A stretch of DNA of 64,000 nucleotides from NCBI RefSeq assembly GCF_017798205.1, contig NZ_CP060010.1, positions 1,364,001 through 1,428,000 on the forward strand, read 5' to 3'. The position numbers were made by a program, and so were the translations under genes. The notes beneath the pieces were generated by a model, which saw nothing but the letters and a program-made list of their open reading frames with translations, did no database searches and was not told the origin of the DNA. Below are positions 15,729 to 26,004 of this stretch, piece by piece. The DNA is from Cognatishimia activa. Its GTDB lineage: Bacteria; Pseudomonadota; Alphaproteobacteria; Rhodobacterales; Rhodobacteraceae. The number at the start of each line of letters is the position of its first letter. Position 1 is the first letter of the stretch.

Positions 15729-16841
15729 ATGAAAATCACCCGTATCCGCGTTTTCAAAACGCCCTTGCCCTATGTCGACGGCGCCTATGCCTGGGGTGCG
15801 GGGAACGCCATCGAGGTCGCTATGGCTTCGGTCGTGGTCATCGACACAGACGCAGGGCTACAAGGCTGCGGGGAATTCACGCCTTGTGGCGAGAACTATA
15901 TGGTCGCGCATTCCGAAGGCGTCGAGGCCCTCGCGAAATTGGTGGCACGTAAACTGTTGGGTGAAGACCCACGGCAACTCGGCCGGATCGAGCAAATTCT
16001 GGATCACACAGTGCAGGGCCACGGCTACGCCAAAGCGCCTTTTGATGCAGCTTGCTGGGACATTTTGGGCAAGGCCACGAACCAACCTGTCTGGATGCTG
16101 CTTGGAGGAAAACTTACGGATGGCGCTCCGATGTATCGAGTCGCTCCCCAGCGCTCGACCGAGGAAACCATTGCCGAACTCGACCGTCACCGCGCAGCAG
16201 GCTATCGCCAGTTTCAGATCAAAGTCGGCGCGGATTGGCAGACGGACATTGATCGCATTCGCCAAACCGTCCCCTTGCTGAAACCCGGCGAAAAAGCCAT
16301 GGCGGATGCAAATCAAGGCTGGCGTGTGGACAACGCGATCCGATTGGCGCGTGCCACCAAGGATCTTGATTTCATTCTAGAGCAGCCCTGCCGCACCTAT
16401 GAAGAATGCCAGCAAGTGCGACGCGTGGCCGAACAGCCGATGAAGCTCGATGAATGCCTCACGGGGATGAACGCAGCCCAAAGGATCGTCGCGGATCGCG
16501 GGGCGGAAATCTGTTGCCTCAAAATCTCAAACCTCGGCGGCCTCAGCAAAGCCCGCCGCGTGCGCGATTTCCTGATCGACAATCGCATTCCCGTCATCAG
16601 TGAAGATACTTGGGGCGGGGAGATCACATCCTCGGTTGTGGCCCATTTCGCGGCCTCGACGCCTGAAGAGTATCTGCAGAACACGACAGACCTGATGAAC
16701 TACAACACCCGCTCGACGGGCATCGGCGGGCCGATATCCAAAGACGGTAAACTCTATGCCACCGACACGCCCGGCCTTGGCGTCACCCCTGATTTCGCAA
16801 GCCTAGGTGCCGCGGTCTTTGACACCGGAGAGACAGCATGA
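15729..16841 (+). CDS. Enolase-superfamily (MR/MLE) enzyme, cis-3-hydroxyproline dehydratase-like
   Basis: A 370-residue mandelate racemase/muconate lactonizing family protein. Visible active-site residues: Lys165 in FQIKVG (the first Lys of the usual KxK is Gln), metal ligands Asp193 (MADANQGW), Glu219 (ILEQPC) and Asp241 (KLDEC), and the second base Lys265 (CLKISNLGG). Two opposed lysines with this Q-x-K variant fit cis-3-hydroxy-L-proline dehydratases or hydroxyproline-betaine epimerases; the true substrate is unknown. It is translationally coupled (ATGA) to a second, homologous gene. Neither is flagellar, so a new functional block begins here. Confidence 0.75.
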   Translation: MKITRIRVFKTPLPYVDGAYAWGAGNAIEVAMASVVVIDTDAGLQGCGEFTPCGENYMVAHSEGVEALAKLVARKLLGEDPRQLGRIEQILDHTVQGHGYAKAPFDAACWDILGKATNQPVWMLLGGKLTDGAPMYRVAPQRSTEETIAELDRHRAAGYRQFQIKVGADWQTDIDRIRQTVPLLKPGEKAMADANQGWRVDNAIRLARATKDLDFILEQPCRTYEECQQVRRVAEQPMKLDECLTGMNAAQRIVADRGAEICCLKISNLGGLSKARRVRDFLIDNRIPVISEDTWGGEITSSVVAHFAASTPEEYLQNTTDLMNYNTRSTGIGGPISKDGKLYATDTPGLGVTPDFASLGAAVFDTGETA

Positions 16842-17944
16842 AAATCACAGCCATAACCGTATTCCACAGAGATCTGCCGCTAGAGCACCCCTATTGGCTC
16901 TCGGGTGGTCGCCTGAAATTCGAAGTCCTCGACGCAACCTTCGTCAAAATCGAGACCGATGCGGGCATCACCGGCTGGGGCGAAGGCACGCCTTGGGGGC
17001 ATACCTATGTCCCCGCCCACGGACCGGGCATTCGCGCAGGTATAGAGACCATGGCCCCCTTTGTCATAGGGCTCGACCCTCGGCGGGTTCTGGACGTGGA
17101 ACGTGCGATGGATCTTGCTTTGCCGGGGCATCTTTATGCCAAATCTCCCATCGATATGGCGTGTTGGGATATCGCAGGTCAGGCGGCGGGCCTGCCGATT
17201 GCAGACCTTATGGGTGGCGGCTCTCGCACCCCGCGCCCGATTGCGTCGTCAGTCGGGGCCAAAACCGTCGAGGAAACCCGCGCCGTCATCGACCGCTATC
17301 GCCAACGCGGGTATATCGCCCATTCGGTGAAGATCGGCGGAGACGTCGACCGCGATATCGCGCGTATTCGCGACGTGGAAGACATCCGCAAACCTGGCGA
17401 AATCGTGCTTTATGACGTCAATCGCGGCTGGACTCGCCAACAGGCGCTGCGGGTTATGAGCGCCACCGAAGACCTGAATGTCATGTTCGAGCAACCCGGT
17501 GAGACGCTCGACGACATCGCAGCGATCTCGCAAAAACACGCAGGACCGGTGAGTGTCGACGAAAGCCTCGTCACGCTGCAAGACGCCGCCCGCATCGCGC
17601 GCGACGGGATCGCCGAAATCTTTGGTATCAAACTCAACCGCGTCGGAGGCCTCACCAAAGCCGCCCGCATGCGCGACGTCGCTTTGGCGCATGGGATCGA
17701 TATGTTTGTGATGGCAACCGGCGGCTCGGTCTTGGCCGACACCGAGGCCCTGCATTTGGCGGCGACAATCCCAGACCACAACTGCCACGCGGTCTGGGCC
17801 TGTCAGGATATGATCACTCTGGATATTGCGCCGGGGCAGGGGCCTCGGAATGTGGACGGTCATCTGCATCTGCCTGAAACGCCGGGCCTCGGCGTTCACC
17901 CAGACGAAAACCTGCTGGGTGATCCAATCGCACGCTATACGTAA
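16838..17944 (+). CDS. Enolase-superfamily (MR/MLE) enzyme, second copy
   Basis: A 368-residue homologue of the preceding gene with the same numbering of catalytic positions: Lys165 (HSVKIGG), Asp193/Asn195 (YDVNRGW), Glu219 (FEQPG), Asp241 (VDESL), Lys265 (IKLNRVGG). The acid/base pair is kept but the loop before Lys165 (AHSV) and the eighth-strand region (MATGGSVLADTEA instead of SEDTWGGEITSS) differ, so substrate or stereochemistry probably differs. A racemase plus dehydratase pair acting in sequence is a reasonable inference. Overlaps the previous gene by 4 nt. Confidence 0.75.
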   Translation: MKITAITVFHRDLPLEHPYWLSGGRLKFEVLDATFVKIETDAGITGWGEGTPWGHTYVPAHGPGIRAGIETMAPFVIGLDPRRVLDVERAMDLALPGHLYAKSPIDMACWDIAGQAAGLPIADLMGGGSRTPRPIASSVGAKTVEETRAVIDRYRQRGYIAHSVKIGGDVDRDIARIRDVEDIRKPGEIVLYDVNRGWTRQQALRVMSATEDLNVMFEQPGETLDDIAAISQKHAGPVSVDESLVTLQDAARIARDGIAEIFGIKLNRVGGLTKAARMRDVALAHGIDMFVMATGGSVLADTEALHLAATIPDHNCHAVWACQDMITLDIAPGQGPRNVDGHLHLPETPGLGVHPDENLLGDPIARYT

Positions 17945-17996
17945 TTGCCGCAAGAACCGGATTGTGGGGCCTGTCGCGGCCCCATAGTCTCGCGCC

Positions 17997-18902
17997 ATGA
18001 CTACATCAGCCAAGCTCGACCTAACCTCCAGCCTGCTTTTGCTCGCGCTCGCCTCTGTCTGGGGCGGGTCGTTCTTTTTCGCAGAGATCGCGCTGGCCGA
18101 GGTTCCACCCCTGACGATCACCCTGCACCGCGTCTTCTGGGCCGCGCCGCTTTTGTTAATCGTGGTTCGGATCGCAGGCATTCCCTTGCCGAGAGACCCG
18201 CGCACCTGGGGCGCCTATCTGGTCATGGGTGCCTTGAACAACGCCATTCCCTTTTCCCTGATCTTTTGGGGGCAAAGCCAGATCGACAGTGGGCTCGCGT
18301 CAATTCTGAACGGCACAACAGCGATGTTTGGCGCGGTGGTGGCGGGGCTTTTGCTCAAGGACGAGCCGCTCACCCCAAACAAACTGGCAGGCGCAGGGCT
18401 GGGGCTGATCGGCGTGGGCCTCATCATGGGTCCAGACGCGCTCCTTGGATTTAACCTCGCCAACTTGGCTCAACTCGCCATTCTGGCTGGGTCTTTGTCC
18501 TATGCTGTCGCAAGCGTTTGGGGCAAAGCCACGCTGGCAACCCAGCCACCCCTGATGAACGCCTGCGGCATGGTGATCGGCAGCACGGTCTTGATGATCC
18601 CAATCGTTTTGGTCGTCGACGGACCGCCCAGTTTTGCGCTGTCTCCTTCTGTTTGGTCAGCGCTTCTGGGCCTTTCATGCCTCTCCACAGTCCTCGCCTA
18701 TGGGCTTTACTTCGCGATCCTGAAACGCGCGGGGGCGGCCAACCTGATGCTCGTCACGCTGTTGATCCCTCCCTTCGCCATCGCCCTCGGCGCGGCCTTC
18801 CTCGGCGAGCGCCTCCCCTCCAGCGCGTGGATCGGCTTCGCCGTCATTGCTGTCGGATTTGCCGTCACAGATGGTCGCCTGTTGACGTCACGGACACGAT
18901 GA
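17997..18902 (+). CDS. EamA-family (drug/metabolite) transporter
   Basis: A 301-residue integral membrane protein with about ten helices arranged as two EamA repeats. The family opening LLALASVWGGSFFF and the second-repeat features LLPPF-like (TLLIPPFAIALGAAFLGERL) are present. Such proteins export or import small metabolites such as amino acids. It lies 52 bases after the second enolase-family gene on the same strand and may share its operon. The substrate cannot be read from the sequence. Confidence 0.85.
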   Translation: MTTSAKLDLTSSLLLLALASVWGGSFFFAEIALAEVPPLTITLHRVFWAAPLLLIVVRIAGIPLPRDPRTWGAYLVMGALNNAIPFSLIFWGQSQIDSGLASILNGTTAMFGAVVAGLLLKDEPLTPNKLAGAGLGLIGVGLIMGPDALLGFNLANLAQLAILAGSLSYAVASVWGKATLATQPPLMNACGMVIGSTVLMIPIVLVVDGPPSFALSPSVWSALLGLSCLSTVLAYGLYFAILKRAGAANLMLVTLLIPPFAIALGAAFLGERLPSSAWIGFAVIAVGFAVTDGRLLTSRTR

Positions 18903-18963
18903 TCCCACTTGGACAGATCCAAAAAGCGCTTAAGTTGGATCTAAGAGAGGCAAGGGGGCTTTC

Positions 18964-19992
18964 ATGGCGCATGGCGAATTCATCTGGTGTGATCTGTCGA
19001 CGTTTCGACCAGATGTAACCAAACCCTTTTATTCAGAGCTTTTCGGTTGGGCGTATGAGGGCCTGACCCAACCGGATGGCACCGCCTATGACGTGGCTGG
19101 AACCCAGCACGGTGCAAGCGCCGCGATCTACCAAATGCCTCCGAAATTCGTCGAGATCGGCATGCCCAGCTTCTGGATGCCCTATATCGATGTGGAGGAC
19201 ATCAACGCGGCTTGCGAGACGGCTTTGTCCCTTGGCGGTCGGGTTGAAATCGGCCCGATCAGCTGGGGCGACTTCGGTCAGGTTGCCCTGATCCGAGACC
19301 CCCTGGGCGCGGGCTTTACCGTCATGCAAGGCGGCATGCCCGACACCAGTGCGATCACACCCACATCAGGACACGCGATGGCCTTTGCGCTGTATGTCTC
19401 AGACGCGGATGCGGTCAGCGGGTTTTACAACGCGCTCTTTGGATGGACATTGGACCCGCAAGGCACAGAGACCTCCTTCAATGTGATCTCAAAGACCGGC
19501 GCGCAGGTCGCCGAACTCCACCAAATGCCAGACGAGGAGCGTGGCAAAGAGCAATTCTGGTCGATCCAATTCGCGACTGAGAACCTAGCCGCGTCTAAAG
19601 CCACGCTTCTGGTCCAAGGCGGTGAAGTCGTCTTTGAAGGCGAGGGCACATTGCTAGCGCGCGACCCGGACAGAGGCGCATTCTTCGTGACCGAAGTCAA
19701 AAGCGCTGCGACGCCAAGCATACCCACGACAACTAAACCCACACCCGCCAAACCCGACACCAAATGGCGCACATGGGTGGGGCTCGGCATCGTCTACCTC
19801 GCGCTCTTCACCAACTTAAATTGGCTCTGGGGCATCCTGTTCCTGATGTGGACCATTCCCGCTCTACGCAGTGGCGAGACGTTCTTTGTCGAGCCCATCA
19901 GCCGCCGCGACACGCCGGGCCTTTATTGGGTGCTGATCATCACGTGGATCGGCCTCAGCCTTTTGCTGTTCTGGTACGGGTGGGGCGTCTAG
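18964..19992 (+). CDS. Tandem VOC (glyoxalase-fold) protein fused to a membrane domain
   Basis: A 342-residue protein. Residues 1-125 and 136-245 are two vicinal-oxygen-chelate modules; the first opens with GEFIWCDLSTFRPDVTKPFY, the second with FALYVSDADAVSGFYNALFGW. They resemble the tandem VOC proteins of the Cfp30B (27-kDa antigen) type. A Pro/Thr/Lys-rich linker (about 248-266) leads to an unusual C-terminal part with two or three membrane helices (about 272-296 and 322-341), rich in Trp. The VOC modules would face the cytosol, as there is no signal peptide. Function unknown. It converges on oxyR with a 4-nt overlap of the ends. Confidence 0.75.
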   Translation: MAHGEFIWCDLSTFRPDVTKPFYSELFGWAYEGLTQPDGTAYDVAGTQHGASAAIYQMPPKFVEIGMPSFWMPYIDVEDINAACETALSLGGRVEIGPISWGDFGQVALIRDPLGAGFTVMQGGMPDTSAITPTSGHAMAFALYVSDADAVSGFYNALFGWTLDPQGTETSFNVISKTGAQVAELHQMPDEERGKEQFWSIQFATENLAASKATLLVQGGEVVFEGEGTLLARDPDRGAFFVTEVKSAATPSIPTTTKPTPAKPDTKWRTWVGLGIVYLALFTNLNWLWGILFLMWTIPALRSGETFFVEPISRRDTPGLYWVLIITWIGLSLLLFWYGWGV

Positions 19993-20882
19993 TCGGGGCC
20001 AAGCGCGTCCCTCAAAATATGCGCCAACTGTTCAAGCTGGCCCGCCAAGGAACTGGACTTCCTCCAAGCCAGACCAATCGAGCGCGTCGGTTGCGGCGTG
20101 CCAAACCGAGCCACCGCAACTCGCGCGGATTGGGTTTCTACCGGAACCGCCATTTCAGGGATCAAAGTGACTCCAACGCCCGACCCCACCAATTGCACCA
20201 AAGTCGATAAAGACGAAGCATCCAGCAACTCTCGCGACGAGCTGGGGTTGTAGCTGCAAAACGCCAAAGCCTGATCGCGGAAACAGTGGCCCTCTTCCAG
20301 CAACAGCAGCTTCATCTCTCGCAGCTGATCTGGCGCGGGCACCGGCATGTCGCCTTCATCCGAGGGTCGGATCAACACGAACTCTTCGTCAAACAGAGCG
20401 AATTCATCCAACCCTGTTTCGGCAAGGGGCAAGGCTACAATCGCCGCGTCTAGACGACCTTCGGACAACTCTGCGATCAGAGTCTGGGTCAGGGTCTCGC
20501 GGATTTTCAATTCCAGCCCCGGGTAAGCCTCATCTAAAACCCCCAAAACCCGCGGCAATAAATAGGGCGCGACCGTAGGAATCACCCCAAGCCGCAACTG
20601 CCCTGCCATGCCCCCACGCGAGGCGCGCGCCAGATCGCCCAGCTCATCCACCGAACGCAGAATTTCCCGCGCCCGCCGCGCAAATTCCTCGCCAAATCCG
20701 GTCAAACGCACCTGCCGCGTGCTGCGTTCAAACAGAGCCATGCCGAGTGATTGCTCTAACTCTCTGATTTGCACAGACAAAGCGGGTTGTGACACGGCGC
20801 AGGCCTCGGCGGCACGGCCAAAATGCGCGTGTTTGGCCACCGCAGAGAAATAACGAAGCTGTTTCAATGTCAGGTTATTCAT
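19989..20882 (-). CDS. oxyR: OxyR, LysR-type peroxide sensor
   Basis: A 297-residue LysR-family activator. N-terminal winged helix (about 1-60: LKQLRYFSAVAKHAHFGRAAEACAV begins it), effector domain after residue 90. The redox pair of OxyR is present: Cys200 in EEGHCFRDQAL and Cys209 (AFC), nine residues apart as in E. coli Cys199/Cys208. Hydrogen peroxide should form the disulfide that turns on the divergent katG. The 132-base spacer between them holds a candidate OxyR operator. Confidence 0.93.
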   Translation of the reverse strand: MNNLTLKQLRYFSAVAKHAHFGRAAEACAVSQPALSVQIRELEQSLGMALFERSTRQVRLTGFGEEFARRAREILRSVDELGDLARASRGGMAGQLRLGVIPTVAPYLLPRVLGVLDEAYPGLELKIRETLTQTLIAELSEGRLDAAIVALPLAETGLDEFALFDEEFVLIRPSDEGDMPVPAPDQLREMKLLLLEEGHCFRDQALAFCSYNPSSSRELLDASSLSTLVQLVGSGVGVTLIPEMAVPVETQSARVAVARFGTPQPTRSIGLAWRKSSSLAGQLEQLAHILRDALGPD

Positions 20883-20933
20883 AAGAAAATCATATCAATT
20901 GAATTCAAAAATACAATTTCTTCAAATGAAAAT

Positions 20934-20970
20934 TTAGATCTATTCTAAACCCGAGATACGCCGATTTTAT
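20934..20970. promoter_or_regulatory. Candidate OxyR operator, oxyR-katG spacer
   Basis: Four tetramers spaced exactly 7 nt apart: TTAG (20934), CTAA (20945), ATAC (20956), TTAT (20967). The OxyR consensus is ATAG-N7-CTAT-N7-ATAG-N7-CTAT; each block matches 3 of 4 bases. It ends 44 bases before the katG start. Confidence 0.5.
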
Positions 20971-20972
20971 AG

Positions 20973-23174
<2,202 letters not shown>

Positions 23175-23182
23175 ACAGCAAA

Positions 23183-23206
23183 GGCGCCGGGGATTTTCCC
23201 GGCGCC
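23183..23206 (+). terminator. Terminator-like hairpin after katG
   Basis: Perfect 9-bp stem GGCGCCGGG (23183-23191) / CCCGGCGCC (23198-23206), 8 bases after the katG stop, followed by TAATTTGC (poor U tract). Confidence 0.7.
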
Positions 23207-23216
23207 TAATTTGCAT

Positions 23217-23266
23217 CCTCCGGATTTTTTGAAAAAATCCGGAGGCTTTTTCTTTTAAAGAAAAAG
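23217..23266. terminator. Bidirectional double palindrome between katG and motE
   Basis: Two abutting palindromes: CCTCCGGATTTTTT (23217-23230) with its exact complement at 23232-23245, then CTTTTTCTTT with AAAGAAAAAG (23246-23266). Together they give T-tracts on both strands and can stop transcription from either side of the convergent pair. Confidence 0.7.
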
Positions 23267-23275
23267 CGACCTCCG

Positions 23276-23953
23276 TCAGTTCAGACGAACCCCGTTCAGG
23301 TCTTGATCACCCGGCAACTGACTGCGTTCCAGAATAATCTTGGACACCGCCCGCGCCCTTACTGGCGTCATCTTCGCCAAAATCGGAGCAGCGGTGCGCG
23401 GCGACATGGTCCCCAGAACCATGATCGTCACTTCGATATCCATTTCGTTCATGAGGCTCGCAGCTTCTGCAGGCTTCATGTTCTTGTAGAAGTCAATCAA
23501 GCGCTGAACGTCATCGGTCTGCTGCGCTTCAATCTTGGCCAGCAGGGTCTCAATCGAGCCCTTCAACTCCACCAGAGCCGCCTTCTCGATATCCAGCTTT
23601 TCGCGCGCTAGCGTCACTTCCGCCTCATGCGCATCGACCTTGGCCATGCGTTCGGCGATCAGTTCGCGCTCTTTGGACAGCGCGCGCAGCACTTCTTCGG
23701 GAGTCTCACAAAGCCCGGGCGTGTCCGACAGCCCCGCAATCACCGGAGGTGGACCTTCGTCATCCTCGTCTTCGGACTTCGCAACAACCTTTTCATCCGT
23801 GTCAGCATCGCCTGCGGTCAGAACGATATCTGAAATTGTCGGCGCCGGAGCGGTAAACGGATTGGGCAATTCAGGCAAAGACACCGCGGCCTTCGCCACG
23901 ACGGTCATCACCAACCCCCCAATCAGGATTTTACCAACCGGAACCCGCGCCAT
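23276..23953 (-). CDS. MotE-like flagellar protein (MgtE N-domain-like)
   Basis: A 225-residue protein with an N-terminal membrane anchor or signal (about 7-28), an acidic linker (about 55-70), a coiled coil (about 85-145) and a C-terminal helical domain (MKPAEAASLMNEMDIEVTIMV and MSPRTAAPILAKMTPVRAR) like the MgtE intracellular N domain. This is the architecture of MotE, a periplasmic chaperone for MotC in Rhizobium, and of related flagellar proteins. It ends the minus-strand operon fliL-fliM-DUF6468-motE; stop and start of neighbours are 2 bases apart. A stator-related role is inferred from family and position. Confidence 0.75.
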   Translation of the reverse strand: MARVPVGKILIGGLVMTVVAKAAVSLPELPNPFTAPAPTISDIVLTAGDADTDEKVVAKSEDEDDEGPPPVIAGLSDTPGLCETPEEVLRALSKERELIAERMAKVDAHEAEVTLAREKLDIEKAALVELKGSIETLLAKIEAQQTDDVQRLIDFYKNMKPAEAASLMNEMDIEVTIMVLGTMSPRTAAPILAKMTPVRARAVSKIILERSQLPGDQDLNGVRLN

Positions 23954-23955
23954 GA

Positions 23956-24303
23956 TCAGGCCCGTTCGGCGCGAGAGGCGTCAAAGAAGCGCCGCACCAG
24001 ATCCTGCTTGTCGCGCACCACCTGAACACCCGGGATTTTGGCGCGGGACTGGCGACGTGTCGCAAACATCGGCTCGTCTTCATCCTCTGCCTCCTTAAAC
24101 ATCGGACGCTCCTCAAGGTTCTGCTTCATCGCAGCAACCGAGGCCTCGGACTTGTCGACGGCCTGAGAATATTCGTTGATCAGCGGCTCCAACTCTTTCA
24201 AAGCCCCCATCAAAACATGCACTTTACGCGATACGTAATACCCATAAGCGATCGCGCCAGTCAGCAGCGCTATGATCACAAGATCAGTCAATGTCGCGGC
24301 CAT
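23956..24303 (-). CDS. DUF6468 flagellar-locus membrane protein
   Basis: A 115-residue protein with one N-terminal membrane helix (LTDLVIIALLTGAIAYGYYV, about 5-24), a helical middle and a basic C-terminal tail (ARAERA-like end). Proteins of this kind are found beside fliM in alphaproteobacterial flagellar loci; their function is not established to my knowledge. Start set at 24303 (MAATLTDL), which overlaps the end of fliM by 20 bases and is the natural coupled start; a Met 19 codons upstream (24360) would lie deep in fliM. Confidence 0.7.
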   Translation of the reverse strand: MAATLTDLVIIALLTGAIAYGYYVSRKVHVLMGALKELEPLINEYSQAVDKSEASVAAMKQNLEERPMFKEAEDEDEPMFATRRQSRAKIPGVQVVRDKQDLVRRFFDASRAERA

Positions 24304-25237
24304 GGTCGGTCTCCTCTTCTGCTTCGATACGTTCTGTAATGCGAATGGCGGTATTGCCATTGTTGCGTTTACCCATCAGCGCCTTGAACATCTCTGTTTC
24401 TGCGCAGATCACTCGGGCCTCGTGATCCTCTTCGATCCAGAGGTTCACCGTTTCGCCCGGTTTCCAATTCAGCAATGTCTGGATTGGCAGCTCGATCTCT
24501 GTCAGCACAGCTTCCAGCTCAACCACTGACCGTTCGATTTGGCCGGTCAGCTGATCTTTCCACGGGCTGCCATCCTCGTTGGGTTCTCCGTAGTGGATTT
24601 TGCCCAGCTTGGGACGGATTGGTTCCAAAGCGTCGTAAGGGATGATCGCGTCAAACATGCCCGTGCGACCGGCCAGCGCGACGGCAAATCGCATACGACA
24701 CACAAGGCTGGTCGGTTGGGTTACCATCGACGAGTCCGGATCTGTCTCGATGCGGTCCAGTTCCATATCGACATCGGCGACCATTGCCAGACAGCGACGC
24801 AATTCAACTGTTAGAATATCGCCAATCCGGCGCGCAAAGCCGCGCTCGATTGCCGTGAACTCTTCGGACTGCCTTTTCAACTCGCCTTTCGGAGACCCAC
24901 CCAGCATGAGCTCCATAGTGGTCAGGGCAAAGGTCGAGTCCAGTGCCAGCAGGATAGCGCCATTCAGGTGGTTTGCCTCTACGATGCCAAAAAACGAAGG
25001 CATCGAGATCCCGTCGATCGCCTGCGCCATCGGGAGATAGTCCAGACTGTTCAAGGAGGCCTCGACGATCACACCTGTGACGTCAGGCAAAACGGCCGTC
25101 AAAGCATCCGCAAGTCGCTCGCCGATAATGTCCAGCATCGGAAGGCGGTCGAAATTGAAATCGGACATGCGGATGATCTCGTCGATCACCCCTTTGCCGT
25201 TTTCGGCGATTTCCTCTGGCGTCATGATCTTGTTCAT
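24284..25237 (-). CDS. fliM: FliM, flagellar motor switch protein
   Basis: A 317-residue C-ring protein that receives the chemotaxis signal. Middle CheC-like domain about 40-225 and C-terminal SpoA domain about 235-310 (VELEAVLTEIELPIQTLLNWKPGETVNL). The canonical N-terminal CheY-P-binding motif (LSQxEIDALL type) is not evident; instead the start reads MTPEEIAENGKGVIDEI, so switch control may be altered or handled differently. Between fliL (11 bases upstream) and the DUF6468 gene. Confidence 0.9.
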   Translation of the reverse strand: MNKIMTPEEIAENGKGVIDEIIRMSDFNFDRLPMLDIIGERLADALTAVLPDVTGVIVEASLNSLDYLPMAQAIDGISMPSFFGIVEANHLNGAILLALDSTFALTTMELMLGGSPKGELKRQSEEFTAIERGFARRIGDILTVELRRCLAMVADVDMELDRIETDPDSSMVTQPTSLVCRMRFAVALAGRTGMFDAIIPYDALEPIRPKLGKIHYGEPNEDGSPWKDQLTGQIERSVVELEAVLTEIELPIQTLLNWKPGETVNLWIEEDHEARVICAETEMFKALMGKRNNGNTAIRITERIEAEEETDHGRDID

Positions 25238-25248
25238 TCTCGCCCCGC

Positions 25249-25869
25249 CTATTGCACGATCAGATCGCTGATCAGGATTTCTTGCGGCAAATCATTGCCT
25301 GCCGCTGCCCGTGCCCGTTTCAACAACTCGGATTTCACGGTCAGGATCCCTGCCATGCCCCGCACATCTGCTTCCGTCAGGCTACGGGCATATCCGTTAA
25401 ACAGATCCCGCATGAACGGCTTTCGGCTTTCCATCAGCTCTTTGGAGCCGGGATCCGGGCGATAGACCATGACCACATTCATCTTGAGGAAGGCGTTGAT
25501 CGGGACACCGTGTTGATTGAAACTGGTGATATTGGTCAGGATCTCATCAAACTCGATAATGCCGTCTTCGGCGGTTTTGATCTCTTCTTCGCCCTCACCA
25601 CCGCCGTCAGCGTTCTTTTCGTCAGACTCTTTAGCGGCGAGTTCCTCGTCGACACCTTCTTCGACGACTTCTTCAACATAGTCAGGCGCATAGGTCTCGG
25701 CGTCTTCTTGAAACGCCATCCGCGCAAGGAAAAACCCTCCGCCCAAAGAGACGAGAGACAGCACAACCGCTGCAATCAGAAGCTTTTTACTGCCCTTAGG
25801 CTGGGCGTCTTCTTCGCCCTCTGCCTCGGCCGCCAGCTCCGCATCGTTTTCCTTAGGTGCCTTAGCCAT
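25249..25869 (-). CDS. fliL: FliL, stator-associated protein
   Basis: A 206-residue single-pass membrane protein: acidic cytosolic N-terminus, membrane helix about 30-51 (LLIAAVVLSLVSLGGGFFLA), acidic periplasmic linker, then the FliL domain (about 105-206) with FLKMNVVMVYRP and the C-terminal LPQEILISDLIVQ. FliL supports stator function at high load. Start set at 25869 (MAKAPKEND); an upstream ATG at 25923 would add 18 residues with no clear ribosome site. Divergent from fliF. Confidence 0.9.
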   Translation of the reverse strand: MAKAPKENDAELAAEAEGEEDAQPKGSKKLLIAAVVLSLVSLGGGFFLARMAFQEDAETYAPDYVEEVVEEGVDEELAAKESDEKNADGGGEGEEEIKTAEDGIIEFDEILTNITSFNQHGVPINAFLKMNVVMVYRPDPGSKELMESRKPFMRDLFNGYARSLTEADVRGMAGILTVKSELLKRARAAAGNDLPQEILISDLIVQ

Positions 25870-25940
25870 GGATTTTCCAATAATTCTGCTTGGTATATTC
25901 TTAGTTTTTTCAATTGAATGCAAGTATAGACATGGATATT

Positions 25941-25956
25941 TACTTGCTATTCAAAA
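25941..25956 (+). promoter_or_regulatory. TACTTGCTAT motif in the fliL/fliF divergent promoter region
   Basis: The ten-mer at 25941-25950 also occurs before flgB (9375-9384). Here it is part of TGG-N8-TTGCT (25933-25948), which fits the spacing of a sigma-54 -24/-12 promoter; the flgB copy lacks the TGG. The region has no TTAA-N7-TTAA box. Confidence 0.3.
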
Positions 25957-26004
25957 ATAGTCTATCCTTACATCAAAGACAGCCGTAACGCCTCAGGAGG
26001 CCCC

